DNA from: JAAZGD01 sp964383845
GTDB taxonomy: Bacteria; Bacillota; Clostridia; Peptostreptococcales; Anaerovoracaceae
Length of the DNA stretch: 64,000 nucleotides
Direction of reading: 5' to 3'
NCBI GenBank assembly: GCA_964383845.1
Contig: CAYLIF010000006.1
Span: 11,903 to 75,902 of the forward strand
Part shown: one piece after another, positions 1 through 7,495 of the stretch
Layout: the number at the start of each line of letters is the position of its first letter
Numbering within the stretch: position 1 is the first letter of the stretch
The notes under the pieces: generated by a model
Told to the model about the DNA's origin: nothing
Databases searched by the model: none
The model's input: the letters and a program-made list of their open reading frames with translations, nothing else
Position numbers and translations under genes: made by a program

Positions 1-14
1 CTCCCCTCGTTTTT

Positions 15-845
15 TTACTTCAACTGTATCCTTCGAATTTTGCCTTGATGTAAAAGACCAGCAAGCTCGTCTTTATTCTCATTCTTCAATGCTTGGCTAT
101 ATGCCTTTAGCCTGTCAACTAATCCGTCTACTTCGTCGATAAGATTCTCTCGATTGGCAAAAAAAAGTTGTGTCCACAAGGTTTCGTTAAGTTCGGCAAC
201 TCTTGTCATATCGTGAAAGCTTCCTGCAGAAAATCCCGAATGATCCAAAGCAGATGGGCTTTGGACATATGCGCTTGAAACAATATGGGCCAATTGGGAA
301 CTTAAAGCAATAATTTTGTCATGTTTTTCTGGTGTGGATAATTCTATATGAGAAAATCCAATAGATAGAAATAAATTTTTCAATAATTCTAACTGAGTGA
401 TCTTAATATCAGACAAGGGAGTGAAAATCATAGAAGCATTTTGGAACAAAGATGTTGTTGATGCATCAAAACCCGAAAATTCAAGGCCTGCCATTGGGTG
501 GCCGCCGACAAAAGTAAAACCAAATTCCTTTGCCAATGGTAAAGCGCCCTTACATATTTCTTCTTTTACCCCACAGCAATCCATTACCAATCCTTTGCAG
601 TTCAGCAATTCTCCGTTTTCCCTTAAAAAGCTTAAAAGATCTTCAGGGTATATGGCTAATATCAAAAGGTCACATTTAGCTAAGTCTTGGGGCTCTAATT
701 CTTTGTCAATTGCCCCTAGCATTTTGGCTTTGGCTAATATTGTAGGGTCTTTATCCAACCCCCAAACACTATGTTCAGTGTTCTTCCTTATAGATTTTGC
801 CAAAGATCCCCCAATAAGTCCTAAACCCACAATTCCAATTTTCAT
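15..845 (-). CDS. tyrA: Prephenate dehydrogenase (TyrA)
   Basis: Oxidatively decarboxylates prephenate to 4-hydroxyphenylpyruvate with NAD(P)+, the committed step to tyrosine, in the cytoplasm. The 276-residue protein opens with MKIGIVGLGLIGGSLAKSI, a classical Rossmann dinucleotide-binding loop, and carries the family's VGGHPMAG segment near residue 120. I place the start at 845 rather than 21 bases upstream, because AGGAGG lies just before this ATG and the start overlaps the aroF stop as ATGA, indicating translational coupling. No C-terminal ACT domain is evident at this length. After the stop, at the window edge, lies CGAGGGGAG, which looks like the ribosome binding site of the next operon gene. 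Function is confident from motifs and from the aroF context. Confidence 0.93.
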   Translation of the reverse strand: MKIGIVGLGLIGGSLAKSIRKNTEHSVWGLDKDPTILAKAKMLGAIDKELEPQDLAKCDLLILAIYPEDLLSFLRENGELLNCKGLVMDCCGVKEEICKGALPLAKEFGFTFVGGHPMAGLEFSGFDASTTSLFQNASMIFTPLSDIKITQLELLKNLFLSIGFSHIELSTPEKHDKIIALSSQLAHIVSSAYVQSPSALDHSGFSAGSFHDMTRVAELNETLWTQLFFANRENLIDEVDGLVDRLKAYSQALKNENKDELAGLLHQGKIRRIQLK

Positions 846-1861
846 TGCTGGCCTCCTCTTTTCCAAGCCAATGGTAATATCGCTGCAAGTCTTTTCGAAA
901 GTTCATCGAATTCCTTGGGTGTAAGAGATTGAGGGCCATCACAAAGAGCATGAGCAGGATCATTATGAACTTCTATCATCACACCATCAGCCCCTGCAAT
1001 TGTGGCTGCCATAGACAAAGGTGGCACTAATTTCGCAATACCTGTGCCATGGCTGGGATCAACCATTACTGGCAAATGTGTTAATTCTTTTAGCAATGGA
1101 ACTACAGAAACGTCTAGTGTGTTTCTTGTGGCAGTTTCAAATGTTCTTATGCCTCTTTCGCATAATACTATTTGATTGTTTCCTCCATCCATTATATATT
1201 CAGCACTCATCAAAAGCTCCTGTAATGTATTTGATAAGCCTCGTTTAAGTAGTATTGGCTTGTCTACTCTTCCTAAAGCCTTTAATAGTTCAAAATTCTG
1301 CATATTTCGTGCACCAACTTGTATCATATCTACGTTTTCAAAAAGTTCAAGGTGAGAAGCATCCATTATTTCTGTTACGATGGGAAGTCCTGTCTTTTCC
1401 TTTGCTAAAAGCATTAAATGCAACCCTTCTTCTTTTAAACCTTGGAAATCATAAGGAGATGTCCTTGGTTTGAAAGCTCCACCTCGAAGTATTGTAGCTC
1501 CTGATGCTTTAACGGCTCTAGCAATCTCACAAATCTGATCTTCTGATTCTATAGAACATGGACCGGCGATCAATTGATAATTACCGCCCCCAATTTTAAC
1601 TCCAGCAACATCTATAATAGTGTCTTCTGTGTGGAATTTACGATTTGCTTTCTTATATGGTTCTTGAACACGTTTAACATCAGAAACTATATCTAATGCT
1701 CGAATTAAATCAGGATCAATGGTTGAAGTATCACCTACCAGCCCAAGTATAGTGTGGTTTAAACCTTCACTAACATGAACCATTACATTTTTCGTACCTA
1801 GCCAATTCTTTAAATCTTCAAGTTGCCGCTTGTCATAATTCTCTCTTAAGATGACAATCAT
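842..1861 (-). CDS. aroF: 3-deoxy-7-phosphoheptulonate synthase, type I-beta (DAHP synthase)
   Basis: Condenses phosphoenolpyruvate and erythrose 4-phosphate, the first step of the shikimate pathway. The 339-residue protein has an N-terminal ferredoxin-like regulatory domain (about residues 1-70, MIVILRENYDKRQLEDL), then the KDSA/DAHP synthase barrel with AGPCSIES, RGGAFKPRTSPY and VDPSHGTG motifs. The small N-terminal domain is known in this subfamily to take part in feedback inhibition by Tyr or Phe. It is the first gene of a minus-strand operon with tyrA, and is preceded by a leader peptide and terminator (1894-2041) that suggest transcription attenuation. The start codon follows a G-rich ribosome binding site (AGGGGGAAAAAATA). 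Symbols aroF, aroG and aroA are used interchangeably for this family in Gram-positives. Confidence 0.94.
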   Translation of the reverse strand: MIVILRENYDKRQLEDLKNWLGTKNVMVHVSEGLNHTILGLVGDTSTIDPDLIRALDIVSDVKRVQEPYKKANRKFHTEDTIIDVAGVKIGGGNYQLIAGPCSIESEDQICEIARAVKASGATILRGGAFKPRTSPYDFQGLKEEGLHLMLLAKEKTGLPIVTEIMDASHLELFENVDMIQVGARNMQNFELLKALGRVDKPILLKRGLSNTLQELLMSAEYIMDGGNNQIVLCERGIRTFETATRNTLDVSVVPLLKELTHLPVMVDPSHGTGIAKLVPPLSMAATIAGADGVMIEVHNDPAHALCDGPQSLTPKEFDELSKRLAAILPLAWKRGGQQ

Positions 1862-1893
1862 TATTTTTTCCCCCTATTTTCTTTTGAGAAACT

Positions 1894-1924
1894 AAAAAAC
1901 CCTACAGTGTGTCTCACTGCAGGG
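1894..1924 (-). terminator. Intrinsic terminator in the aroF leader (attenuator)
   Basis: On the minus strand CCCTGCAGTG, a 5-base loop and CACTGTAGGG form a 10-bp stem with one wobble or mismatch, followed directly by TTTTTT. It lies between the promoter and the aroF start, so it can only act as a conditional terminator. An upstream segment CTGCAATAGGG (plus-strand 1958-1968) can pair with CCCTGCAG of the 5' arm, leaving an ATA bulge, and is therefore a plausible antiterminator. Confidence 0.85.
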
Positions 1925-1969
1925 TACGAATAGTAAAATTCTATGGTTCTAATTTTTCCCTATTGCAGC

Positions 1970-2041
1970 TCAACTAAAATTCACCTTACCAAAGGTAAAG
2001 TTAAAATAGTAAAAGTTGAAAACTGCATTAAGACTTTTCAT
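1970..2041 (-). CDS. Phe/Tyr-rich leader peptide controlling aroF-tyrA
   Basis: A 23-codon open frame between the aroF promoter and the leader terminator. It begins MKSLNAVF and then reads NFYYFNFTFGKVNFS, giving six Phe and two adjacent Tyr codons in 23. A good ribosome binding site (GAAGGAG) precedes the ATG by 7 bases. The TGA stop abuts the segment CTGCAATAGGG that can pair with the terminator's 5' arm, so a ribosome reaching the stop would mask the antiterminator, while one stalled at Phe/Tyr codons would leave it free. This is the organisation of enterobacterial pheL-type attenuators. The peptide is seen in the sequence; the regulatory role is inference from composition and layout. It is too short for ordinary gene calling. 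Confidence 0.8.
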   Translation of the reverse strand: MKSLNAVFNFYYFNFTFGKVNFS

Positions 2042-2068
2042 GGTATTTGCTCCTTCGTTGTTTGTACG

Positions 2069-2098
2069 ATTATGACATGGTCCTTTACCTCTTGTCAA
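2069..2098 (-). promoter_or_regulatory. Sigma-A promoter of the aroF-tyrA operon
   Basis: On the minus strand TTGACA (2098-2093), an 18-base spacer and CATAAT (2074-2069). Transcription would start near 2062, about 20 bases before the leader peptide ATG and 200 bases before aroF. Confidence 0.8.
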
Positions 2099-2200
2099 GG
2101 AAATCAATTTTTTTAATTTTAAAAAAGTTGTTAGCTCATTAATCTCACACTATTTTTATAGAAGATTGCTTTGAATTACTTCATTTTACCACAAGTCGCT

Positions 2201-2228
2201 TTCATAGACATCATAAAAATTGTATAAT
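2201..2228 (+). promoter_or_regulatory. Promoter of the fetAB-like operon, possibly giving a leaderless mRNA
   Basis: A consensus TATAAT at 2223-2228 with a weak -35 (TTCATA, 2201-2206, 16-base spacer). The expected transcription start falls on or beside the ATG at 2234, and no Shine-Dalgarno sequence precedes that ATG. Confidence 0.55.
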
Positions 2229-2233
2229 AAATT

Positions 2234-2878
2234 ATGGATACAATTATTTCAACTAAAACCCTGACCTATGGACCAGTTAGAATTTACCCCGATGTTGCAA
2301 TTTCTAGGAATGAAACCACCTTTCTTTATGGTCCTAGTGGCTGCGGAAAATCAACATTAACTCGTCTTATGAATGCTACACTTTCTCCAGAACAAGGGGA
2401 GTTATTTTATAATGGGGTTCCTTATAATGACCTAGAAGTACTTGATCTAAGAAGAGAGATTATTCTTGTAAGCCAACATGTCTATCTATTTGATGGAACT
2501 ATTAAAGATAATTTTATGAAGTTCTATGACTATCGTGAGGAGGCAGTCCCCACAGAAGAGGAGATGAGAGAATTCTTGGAGCTTTGTTGTGCGGATTTCC
2601 CTTTGAGTAGTATATGCCAAGTTCTTTCAGGGGGAGAGCGGCATCGAATTTATATTGCTATCTGTCTTTCTTTCATGCCAAAAGTATTGATTTTAGATGA
2701 ACCCACATCTGCATTAGACAGCCAAACTGCCAACAAACTATTATCTAATCTTAAAGACTTTACTAGCGAAAAAGAGATAACAGCTATTATCGTTAGCCAT
2801 GATTTGTCTTTGGTAGAGAAGTTTGGTGACAATATTATATCCTGTTTTCAAGATCTATTTGAGGTGTGTTATGAATAA
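2234..2878 (+). CDS. fetA: ABC transporter ATP-binding protein, FetA/YbbL-like
   Basis: ATPase subunit of a two-gene ABC transporter; the E. coli FetAB (YbbLM) family has been linked to iron export and oxidative stress resistance. In 214 residues it has Walker A GPSGCGKST (33-41), signature LSGGERHR (131-138) and Walker B VLILDEPTSALD (151-162), followed by the switch His in IVSHD. No membrane segments. It overlaps the permease gene by 8 bases. The start has no ribosome binding site and sits about 6 bases after a TATAAT box, so translation may be leaderless. The FetA assignment rests on size, motifs and the FetB-like partner; the transported substrate is not shown by the sequence. Confidence 0.85.
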   Translation: MDTIISTKTLTYGPVRIYPDVAISRNETTFLYGPSGCGKSTLTRLMNATLSPEQGELFYNGVPYNDLEVLDLRREIILVSQHVYLFDGTIKDNFMKFYDYREEAVPTEEEMREFLELCCADFPLSSICQVLSGGERHRIYIAICLSFMPKVLILDEPTSALDSQTANKLLSNLKDFTSEKEITAIIVSHDLSLVEKFGDNIISCFQDLFEVCYE

Positions 2879-3644
2879 AATCGTAGAACTTGAAATCACT
2901 AGCTTTGCCTTAGTATACGTATTGCTGTTATTAGTTCTTGTGCTTATGAAAAAAAGTAACATTCAGCAAAGCACACTACTTTTGTGGGCCAGTTTTCGTA
3001 TGACAGTTCAACTTATTTTGGCTGGGTGGATACTTACTTATATATTTGAAAATCCTCATCCAGTTTTTGTTATAGCATATTTTTTGTCCATGAACATCTT
3101 TGCTATTCATAGGGTACTATCAAGAAACAAATCACTTAACGGAAAATTTAAGATATATATTGCTCTTTCATTATCCCTTTCCGGGCTTTTTGTAGTTGTT
3201 TTCTTTATTGCAATAGTTGTGGGGGAAAGCCTCCTTAATCCTCAATATGTAATTCCATTAAGCGGTATGATGATTGGGAACGCAATGACAGGCGTAACTC
3301 TTGGAGTTAAAACTTTTCGCGAAAGTTTCGAAGGCCAAGGCAATAAAATAAACGCCCTTTTAAATATAGGCGCTTCTCCTAAAAAAATCCTCTTACCTTT
3401 TGCCAATCAAGCTCTTGAAACTGCCCTTCTTCCAACTATGAACTCTATGCTGGGAATGGGGATTATCTCCTTGCCAGGGATGATGACTGGGCAAATACTA
3501 TCTGGTACATCCCCCTCTACTGCTGTTCTTTATCAAATCGCAATAATGATAGCAGTAACCACTGTGGTATGTCTTTCTGTGTTTTTCTCTCTTTATTTGG
3601 GATATAGAACTCTTTATAATAAACGTTGCCAAATTAAAAGTTAA
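2871..3644 (+). CDS. fetB: ABC transporter permease, FetB/YbbM-like
   Basis: Membrane subunit of the fetAB-like exporter. The 257-residue protein has about seven hydrophobic segments and the UPF0014 family block LLNIGASPKKILLP...ALLPTMNSMLGMGIISLPGMMTGQILSG. I start it at the ATG at 2871 (MNKIVELEI), which follows GAGGTG and overlaps the ATPase stop, not at the further upstream in-frame Met that lies deep inside the ATPase gene. Overlap with the ATPase gene points to translational coupling. Iron export is inferred from the characterised E. coli pair only. Confidence 0.87.
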   Translation: MNKIVELEITSFALVYVLLLLVLVLMKKSNIQQSTLLLWASFRMTVQLILAGWILTYIFENPHPVFVIAYFLSMNIFAIHRVLSRNKSLNGKFKIYIALSLSLSGLFVVVFFIAIVVGESLLNPQYVIPLSGMMIGNAMTGVTLGVKTFRESFEGQGNKINALLNIGASPKKILLPFANQALETALLPTMNSMLGMGIISLPGMMTGQILSGTSPSTAVLYQIAIMIAVTTVVCLSVFFSLYLGYRTLYNKRCQIKS

Positions 3645-3689
3645 AAACTTCTCCATTTTATAAATTATATAACATACTCACTGTATTGT

Positions 3690-4562
3690 TTACATCTCAA
3701 GAAATTCTAGCCATTTAGGAACATCCCTCTTGCCTTGCTCATAGCCCATGTTGTAACTTTCTTGAAGTTTTTCTGGATTTACTTCTCTACTTGATACAGG
3801 CATCTGATCTGGATAAACAAGGAATGCTCGACCATCATTTTCCAACTCTCTTAACTCTTCCAAGGTTTGATTATATATCTTGTATCTATTAATCATTGCC
3901 TCTACCATTTCTGGGTATTTTCTGAAATAACCCCGAAGAATTTTAGGGTGTTTCAAAGGTGTCTTTGAATAACCTTTCTCACGGCTTAGTACTACAAAAA
4001 ATTTTTTAAAGCCATCCTTCTGAGCAATATCCAAAGGAATGCCACCTGCTAAACCACCGTCAACGTAATATTCATCCCTATATAGTGTGGGGGGCATAAA
4101 AAAGGGCAAAGAGGATGATGCTCGAACAATTTTCATCATATCGTTCAAAGAGCATATATCTTGTCTTTTAAAATAGACAAGCTTTCCAGTATCTCTGTGA
4201 AGGGCGCCTATTCTAAGTTGTCCAGGATTCTTCTCAAAGGATTCCCAGTCAAAGGGCAACAATTCACCCTTCAATGGTGTTTTTTCATAGATATATTCGG
4301 CAGAAAAAAAACCCAGCCCTTTCATGAATTTATTCCAGCCACCAAAGTTTGGATCTTTTACCAAGTCAACAAAAGATCTTTTAGCTCTTTTTGTATCTCT
4401 AGATAGGTAGTTAACAGCGTTGCTTGAACCAGCAGATATTCCAGTAACATAGTTAAAATAAAGTTTTTCTTCAAGAAGATTATTCAAGATTCCTGAAGTA
4501 TAGCTTGCCCTCATACCTCCACCTTCAAAAATCAAAGCCGTATCCATAATGTTATTCACCAT
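3690..4562 (-). CDS. Patatin-like phospholipase family protein
   Basis: Predicted serine acyl hydrolase of the patatin family with a Ser-Asp dyad. In 290 residues: oxyanion-hole motif EGGGMR (13-18), nucleophile elbow GISAGSS (Ser43) and the catalytic Asp in YVDGGLAGGIP (Asp168). No signal peptide or membrane segment, so cytosolic, acting on phospholipid or acylglycerol esters. The first Met (4562) has AGAGG ten bases upstream; an alternative Met five codons in (MDTALIFEGGG) is equally compatible with the family. It is monocistronic, convergent with the fetAB-like operon. The natural substrate is unknown. Confidence 0.88.
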   Translation of the reverse strand: MVNNIMDTALIFEGGGMRASYTSGILNNLLEEKLYFNYVTGISAGSSNAVNYLSRDTKRAKRSFVDLVKDPNFGGWNKFMKGLGFFSAEYIYEKTPLKGELLPFDWESFEKNPGQLRIGALHRDTGKLVYFKRQDICSLNDMMKIVRASSSLPFFMPPTLYRDEYYVDGGLAGGIPLDIAQKDGFKKFFVVLSREKGYSKTPLKHPKILRGYFRKYPEMVEAMINRYKIYNQTLEELRELENDGRAFLVYPDQMPVSSREVNPEKLQESYNMGYEQGKRDVPKWLEFLEM

Positions 4563-4626
4563 TTTAATTATGCCTCTTTTCTTAAAAAATAGTTATCTAT
4601 TCTTTTTGTATGCTGATTTTAGCCTT

Positions 4627-5172
4627 CTAGTCAACTTTATTTACAAATGTTTCTAAGTCTAATTCCATTTCATAGCGATCGTGACCTTCTCCGTACTCGT
4701 GCTGTTTGTAATGTACAGCTTTAAAGCCTATTTTGTCTTGATAAAGCCGGATAGCAGCTGTATTTTCAACATCTACTGTAAGACTCATTTTAGTGAAGTT
4801 TTGTGTCATAAGATCTTCAGCTATAATTTTTAAAAAGTGGTAGCCTAAATTCTGACCTCGAAATTCTGGAGCAATGGCATAGTCAAATAGATAGGCGGTT
4901 TGAAAATCTTCCCAGTCTCTCATAAGTATTGCAAGACCTATTAGCTTCTTTCCATGTCTTTCTTTGAGTAAATAAACGTTACCGTGACGGATTTGAGGAA
5001 CCAATCCCCATTCGTCCATACCCAGATCTCCAAATATATCTAAGCCAAAACTTACCATTTGCTTCAGTAGTTTAAGGCCAAAATCTTGCACCATATACAC
5101 AGTTAAATGATTAACGTCTACATCTAATTCCCTTACAATTTTGTGGGGTAATTTCTTGATTTCTTCTAACAT
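4627..5172 (-). CDS. GNAT family N-acetyltransferase
   Basis: Predicted acetyl-CoA-dependent N-acetyltransferase of 181 residues, cytosolic. The GNAT core lies in the C-terminal two thirds: FDYAIAPEFRGQNLGYHFLK gives the beta4 strand and the R/Q-x-x-G-x-G/A-type pyrophosphate loop (FRGQNLG), followed by SLTVDVENTAAIRLYQDKIGF, the usual beta5-alpha5 segment. The N-terminal 50 residues are not recognisable. The start at 5172 follows GGGAGAGG. Substrate unknown. It stands alone between the patatin-like gene and a DUF5320 gene, all on the minus strand. Confidence 0.83.
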   Translation of the reverse strand: MLEEIKKLPHKIVRELDVDVNHLTVYMVQDFGLKLLKQMVSFGLDIFGDLGMDEWGLVPQIRHGNVYLLKERHGKKLIGLAILMRDWEDFQTAYLFDYAIAPEFRGQNLGYHFLKIIAEDLMTQNFTKMSLTVDVENTAAIRLYQDKIGFKAVHYKQHEYGEGHDRYEMELDLETFVNKVD

Positions 5173-5341
5173 AAAACCTCTCCCTTCAATAAAAACATTT
5201 GTTTAATTATAGGGGAAGATGAAAAAGCTGTCAAATCAGTGGATACAAATTCTCTGCTTTTAATCTTGTAAGAACACATTTAAATAAAAAACCCCAGGAA
5301 ATCCCAGAGTTTTCTATTTTCATTTTCTATTAGACAAAATG

Positions 5342-5602
5342 CTAATCTTCCAGTTCACGGTCAATTTGTTCCATTCGTTGTTTTAGCAACTCACGTTCTT
5401 CATTTAGTATTTCTTTGTCATTCGATCCAAAACCTAAACCGCCAAAGCGATTTCCGAGTCCTGCTCTAGCTCGACCGCCAAAGCCCATACCGCAGCCTCT
5501 TCCAAAAGAAAATCGTGATTGTCTTGCTCCTGGGCAAACACCCATACCTCTACCTGTAAGAGGACCTTGTCCAACTGGACCTGTTCCATCTCTACCAGCC
5601 AT
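5342..5602 (-). CDS. DUF5320 family Gly/Arg-rich small protein
   Basis: An 86-residue protein beginning MAGRDGTGPVGQGPLTGRG, the hallmark of the DUF5320 family found in many anaerobic bacteria and archaea. The first 60 residues are rich in Gly, Arg and Phe with two Cys (VCPGARQ and GRGCGMG); the last 25 form a charged coiled-coil-like helix (EILNEERELLKQRMEQIDRELED). The ATG at 5602 is chosen because AAAGGAGGTG sits 6 bases upstream; a GTG three codons earlier overlaps that site. Members often lie near NifB/NifX-like or metal-cluster genes, but no such gene is adjacent here. Function unknown. Confidence 0.82.
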   Translation of the reverse strand: MAGRDGTGPVGQGPLTGRGMGVCPGARQSRFSFGRGCGMGFGGRARAGLGNRFGGLGFGSNDKEILNEERELLKQRMEQIDRELED

Positions 5603-5713
5603 ATATAACACCTCCTTTAATATCTGTCATATGTTCTTTATGACTATATTCTACAGGAGTTAATGACATATGTCAACAACTATCAAGTAATTCACTTATA
5701 TTCCCATGCAATT

Positions 5714-6211
5714 TTACTCTTTTAATTCCAGCTCCATGTAGCGCGTTCCTTCCATAGGATGATATATATAGGGCTCAATATCCTTGAATCCAAACTTTTC
5801 ATACAGTCGTTGAGCAGCCTTCATAGTTGGCAAGGTATCTAAACGAAGCTTATCATAACCCAGCTTCTTCGCCTCTTCAATTATCTCTTTAACCAACAAA
5901 CCACCAATTTTATGCTGTCTATATTCCTTTCTTACATAAAGCCTTTTCATTTCACAGATTTTGTCCATATTCTTTCTCAAGGCAACACACCCAGCTAATT
6001 GTCCGCCAATAAAGGCCAATAAAAAAGCTCCTTCTGACGGCCCATATTTTCCTGGCAAACCGCTAACCTCTTCTCGAAAGTTTTGAAAAGAGAGATCTAC
6101 ACCAACTGCTTCTTCATATTCAATTAAAAGTTCCTTTGCAAGATTAATTGTTTCCTGACTATTTAAATGTTTGATTTCTATTATTGGCTGTTTATTATCG
6201 GCTTCCAACAT
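5714..6211 (-). CDS. GNAT family N-acetyltransferase
   Basis: A 165-residue predicted N-acetyltransferase, cytosolic. The acetyl-CoA site is clear: EMKRLYVRKEYRQHKIGGLL contains the beta4 strand and the Q/R-x-x-G-x-G/A-like loop (YRQHKIGG), followed by LRLDTLPTMKAAQRLYEKFGF, a well-conserved beta5/alpha region of this subgroup, and a C-terminal YMELEL strand. Different in sequence from the GNAT protein at 4627-5172, so not a recent duplicate. The start is preceded by GGGGGAG. No operon partner. Substrate unknown. Confidence 0.86.
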   Translation of the reverse strand: MLEADNKQPIIEIKHLNSQETINLAKELLIEYEEAVGVDLSFQNFREEVSGLPGKYGPSEGAFLLAFIGGQLAGCVALRKNMDKICEMKRLYVRKEYRQHKIGGLLVKEIIEEAKKLGYDKLRLDTLPTMKAAQRLYEKFGFKDIEPYIYHPMEGTRYMELELKE

Positions 6212-6397
6212 TCTATAACTCCCCCTATTTAGATGGTCTGATTTATTAATTATTATAGCATAACTTTTTTACTTAGTTACATGTTATTTCCATCCTGACT
6301 AGGGTATAATTGGTCTAATAGTTATAATGATTTCAGAATTATAATGAATCAATTCGATAATTACTTTTAATTACAAAAAAATAGGAGGCATTGCTCA

Positions 6398-7495
6398 ATG
6401 ATTTCAACTCTTTTTAAAAATAAACCTGCTTTACTAATGATTGTCTTAGCCCTAGTTATTCTGCTGGCAGCTATTGTTTTTTTTGCTACTAGAGATGAGC
6501 CCTTGCCTATTTTTTCAGTAAAGGAGGAACCTTATACAGAAAAAATAATCGCTGTAGGTCAATTAGGCCTCGAACAAGAAACAACTCTTGTTGCAGAAGT
6601 TAATGGAACCGTCGAAAAAATTATGGTAAACCCAGGAGAGCCTATTCTTTCGGGAGAATTATTGATAGAGATTGAAAATCAAGCCAGTTTAGAGTATGCA
6701 TCTGCTAAAAGTGAATACGATAGGCTAGTCTCCCTACAATCAATTTCAAAAACCGATTATAATAATGCATCAACCCTATATAACGAGGGGGCAATTTCTA
6801 AAAGCGATATGCTTCTTAAAAAAACTGCCTACGAAACAACATTATCACAGCTTAAAGCAGCTCAATTAAACCTGCAAATATCTCAGGATAACAGAAATAA
6901 ATACAAAATTACAGTACCATGGGATTCAATTCTACTTAAAGCCTATGTGGCTCCAGGAGATTATGTTAGAAACGGAGATTCTCTAGCAGAAATCGGCAGT
7001 GTTGGTGGTTATAAGATTTTAGCAGAGCTAGACGAAAAATATTTTCCTTATATAAAAAATGATATGCCTGTTATTATTTCAGTGGGAGATGGTAAGCAAG
7101 GCGAATCAAAGGGCTTGATTAATAGCATAACTCCTCAAATAGATGGCAATACAGGTACATTCGAGATCCGGATTGCCGTGCCTAATGATTTTCCTTATCA
7201 AGCATCCAACTTAACGGTTAATTTGGAAATTGTGTTATTAGAAAAAGATAAGGCCATAGTCATCCCTGAAATTTATTTAATTCAGGAGATCGGTGACCAA
7301 GGGGCAGTAAAGACCTATGTACTGGTTAATAATAATGGAAAAGCAGAAAAAACTCCCATTGACATTCAACCCACCCTTTCAGCAAAAATTCTGGTGCTTA
7401 AAGGGCTGAAACCAGGAGATATGCTGATCGCTCCTGAATCGGGAATAAAAGATGGGGACTCTGTAAAGAAATATAAGGAGAGTGATGCTGCTTGA
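6398..7495 (+). CDS. Membrane fusion (HlyD/MacA-like) adaptor of an ABC efflux system
   Basis: Extracytoplasmic adaptor of a MacAB-type ABC exporter. The 365-residue protein has an N-terminal membrane anchor (residues 13-30, LLMIVLALVILLAAIVFFAT), a lipoyl/biotinyl-like segment split around a helical hairpin (VNGTVEKIMVNPGEPILSGE before it, VPWDSILLKAYVAPGDYVRNGD after it), a coiled-coil hairpin of about 65 residues (roughly 105-170), and a beta-barrel region. The ATG follows AGGAGG. The TGA stop overlaps the TTG start of the permease. In a monoderm such adaptors work with FtsX-like permeases to export peptides or small lipophilic compounds; the cargo here is unknown. Confidence 0.87.
   Translation: MISTLFKNKPALLMIVLALVILLAAIVFFATRDEPLPIFSVKEEPYTEKIIAVGQLGLEQETTLVAEVNGTVEKIMVNPGEPILSGELLIEIENQASLEYASAKSEYDRLVSLQSISKTDYNNASTLYNEGAISKSDMLLKKTAYETTLSQLKAAQLNLQISQDNRNKYKITVPWDSILLKAYVAPGDYVRNGDSLAEIGSVGGYKILAELDEKYFPYIKNDMPVIISVGDGKQGESKGLINSITPQIDGNTGTFEIRIAVPNDFPYQASNLTVNLEIVLLEKDKAIVIPEIYLIQEIGDQGAVKTYVLVNNNGKAEKTPIDIQPTLSAKILVLKGLKPGDMLIAPESGIKDGDSVKKYKESDAA

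Noticed and set aside
5280..5320. Terminator for the DUF5320 gene around AACCCCAGGAAATCCCAGAG
   Set aside because: The arms do not pair well (CCCAG and CCCAGG repeat in the same direction rather than inverted), so no hairpin is supported.
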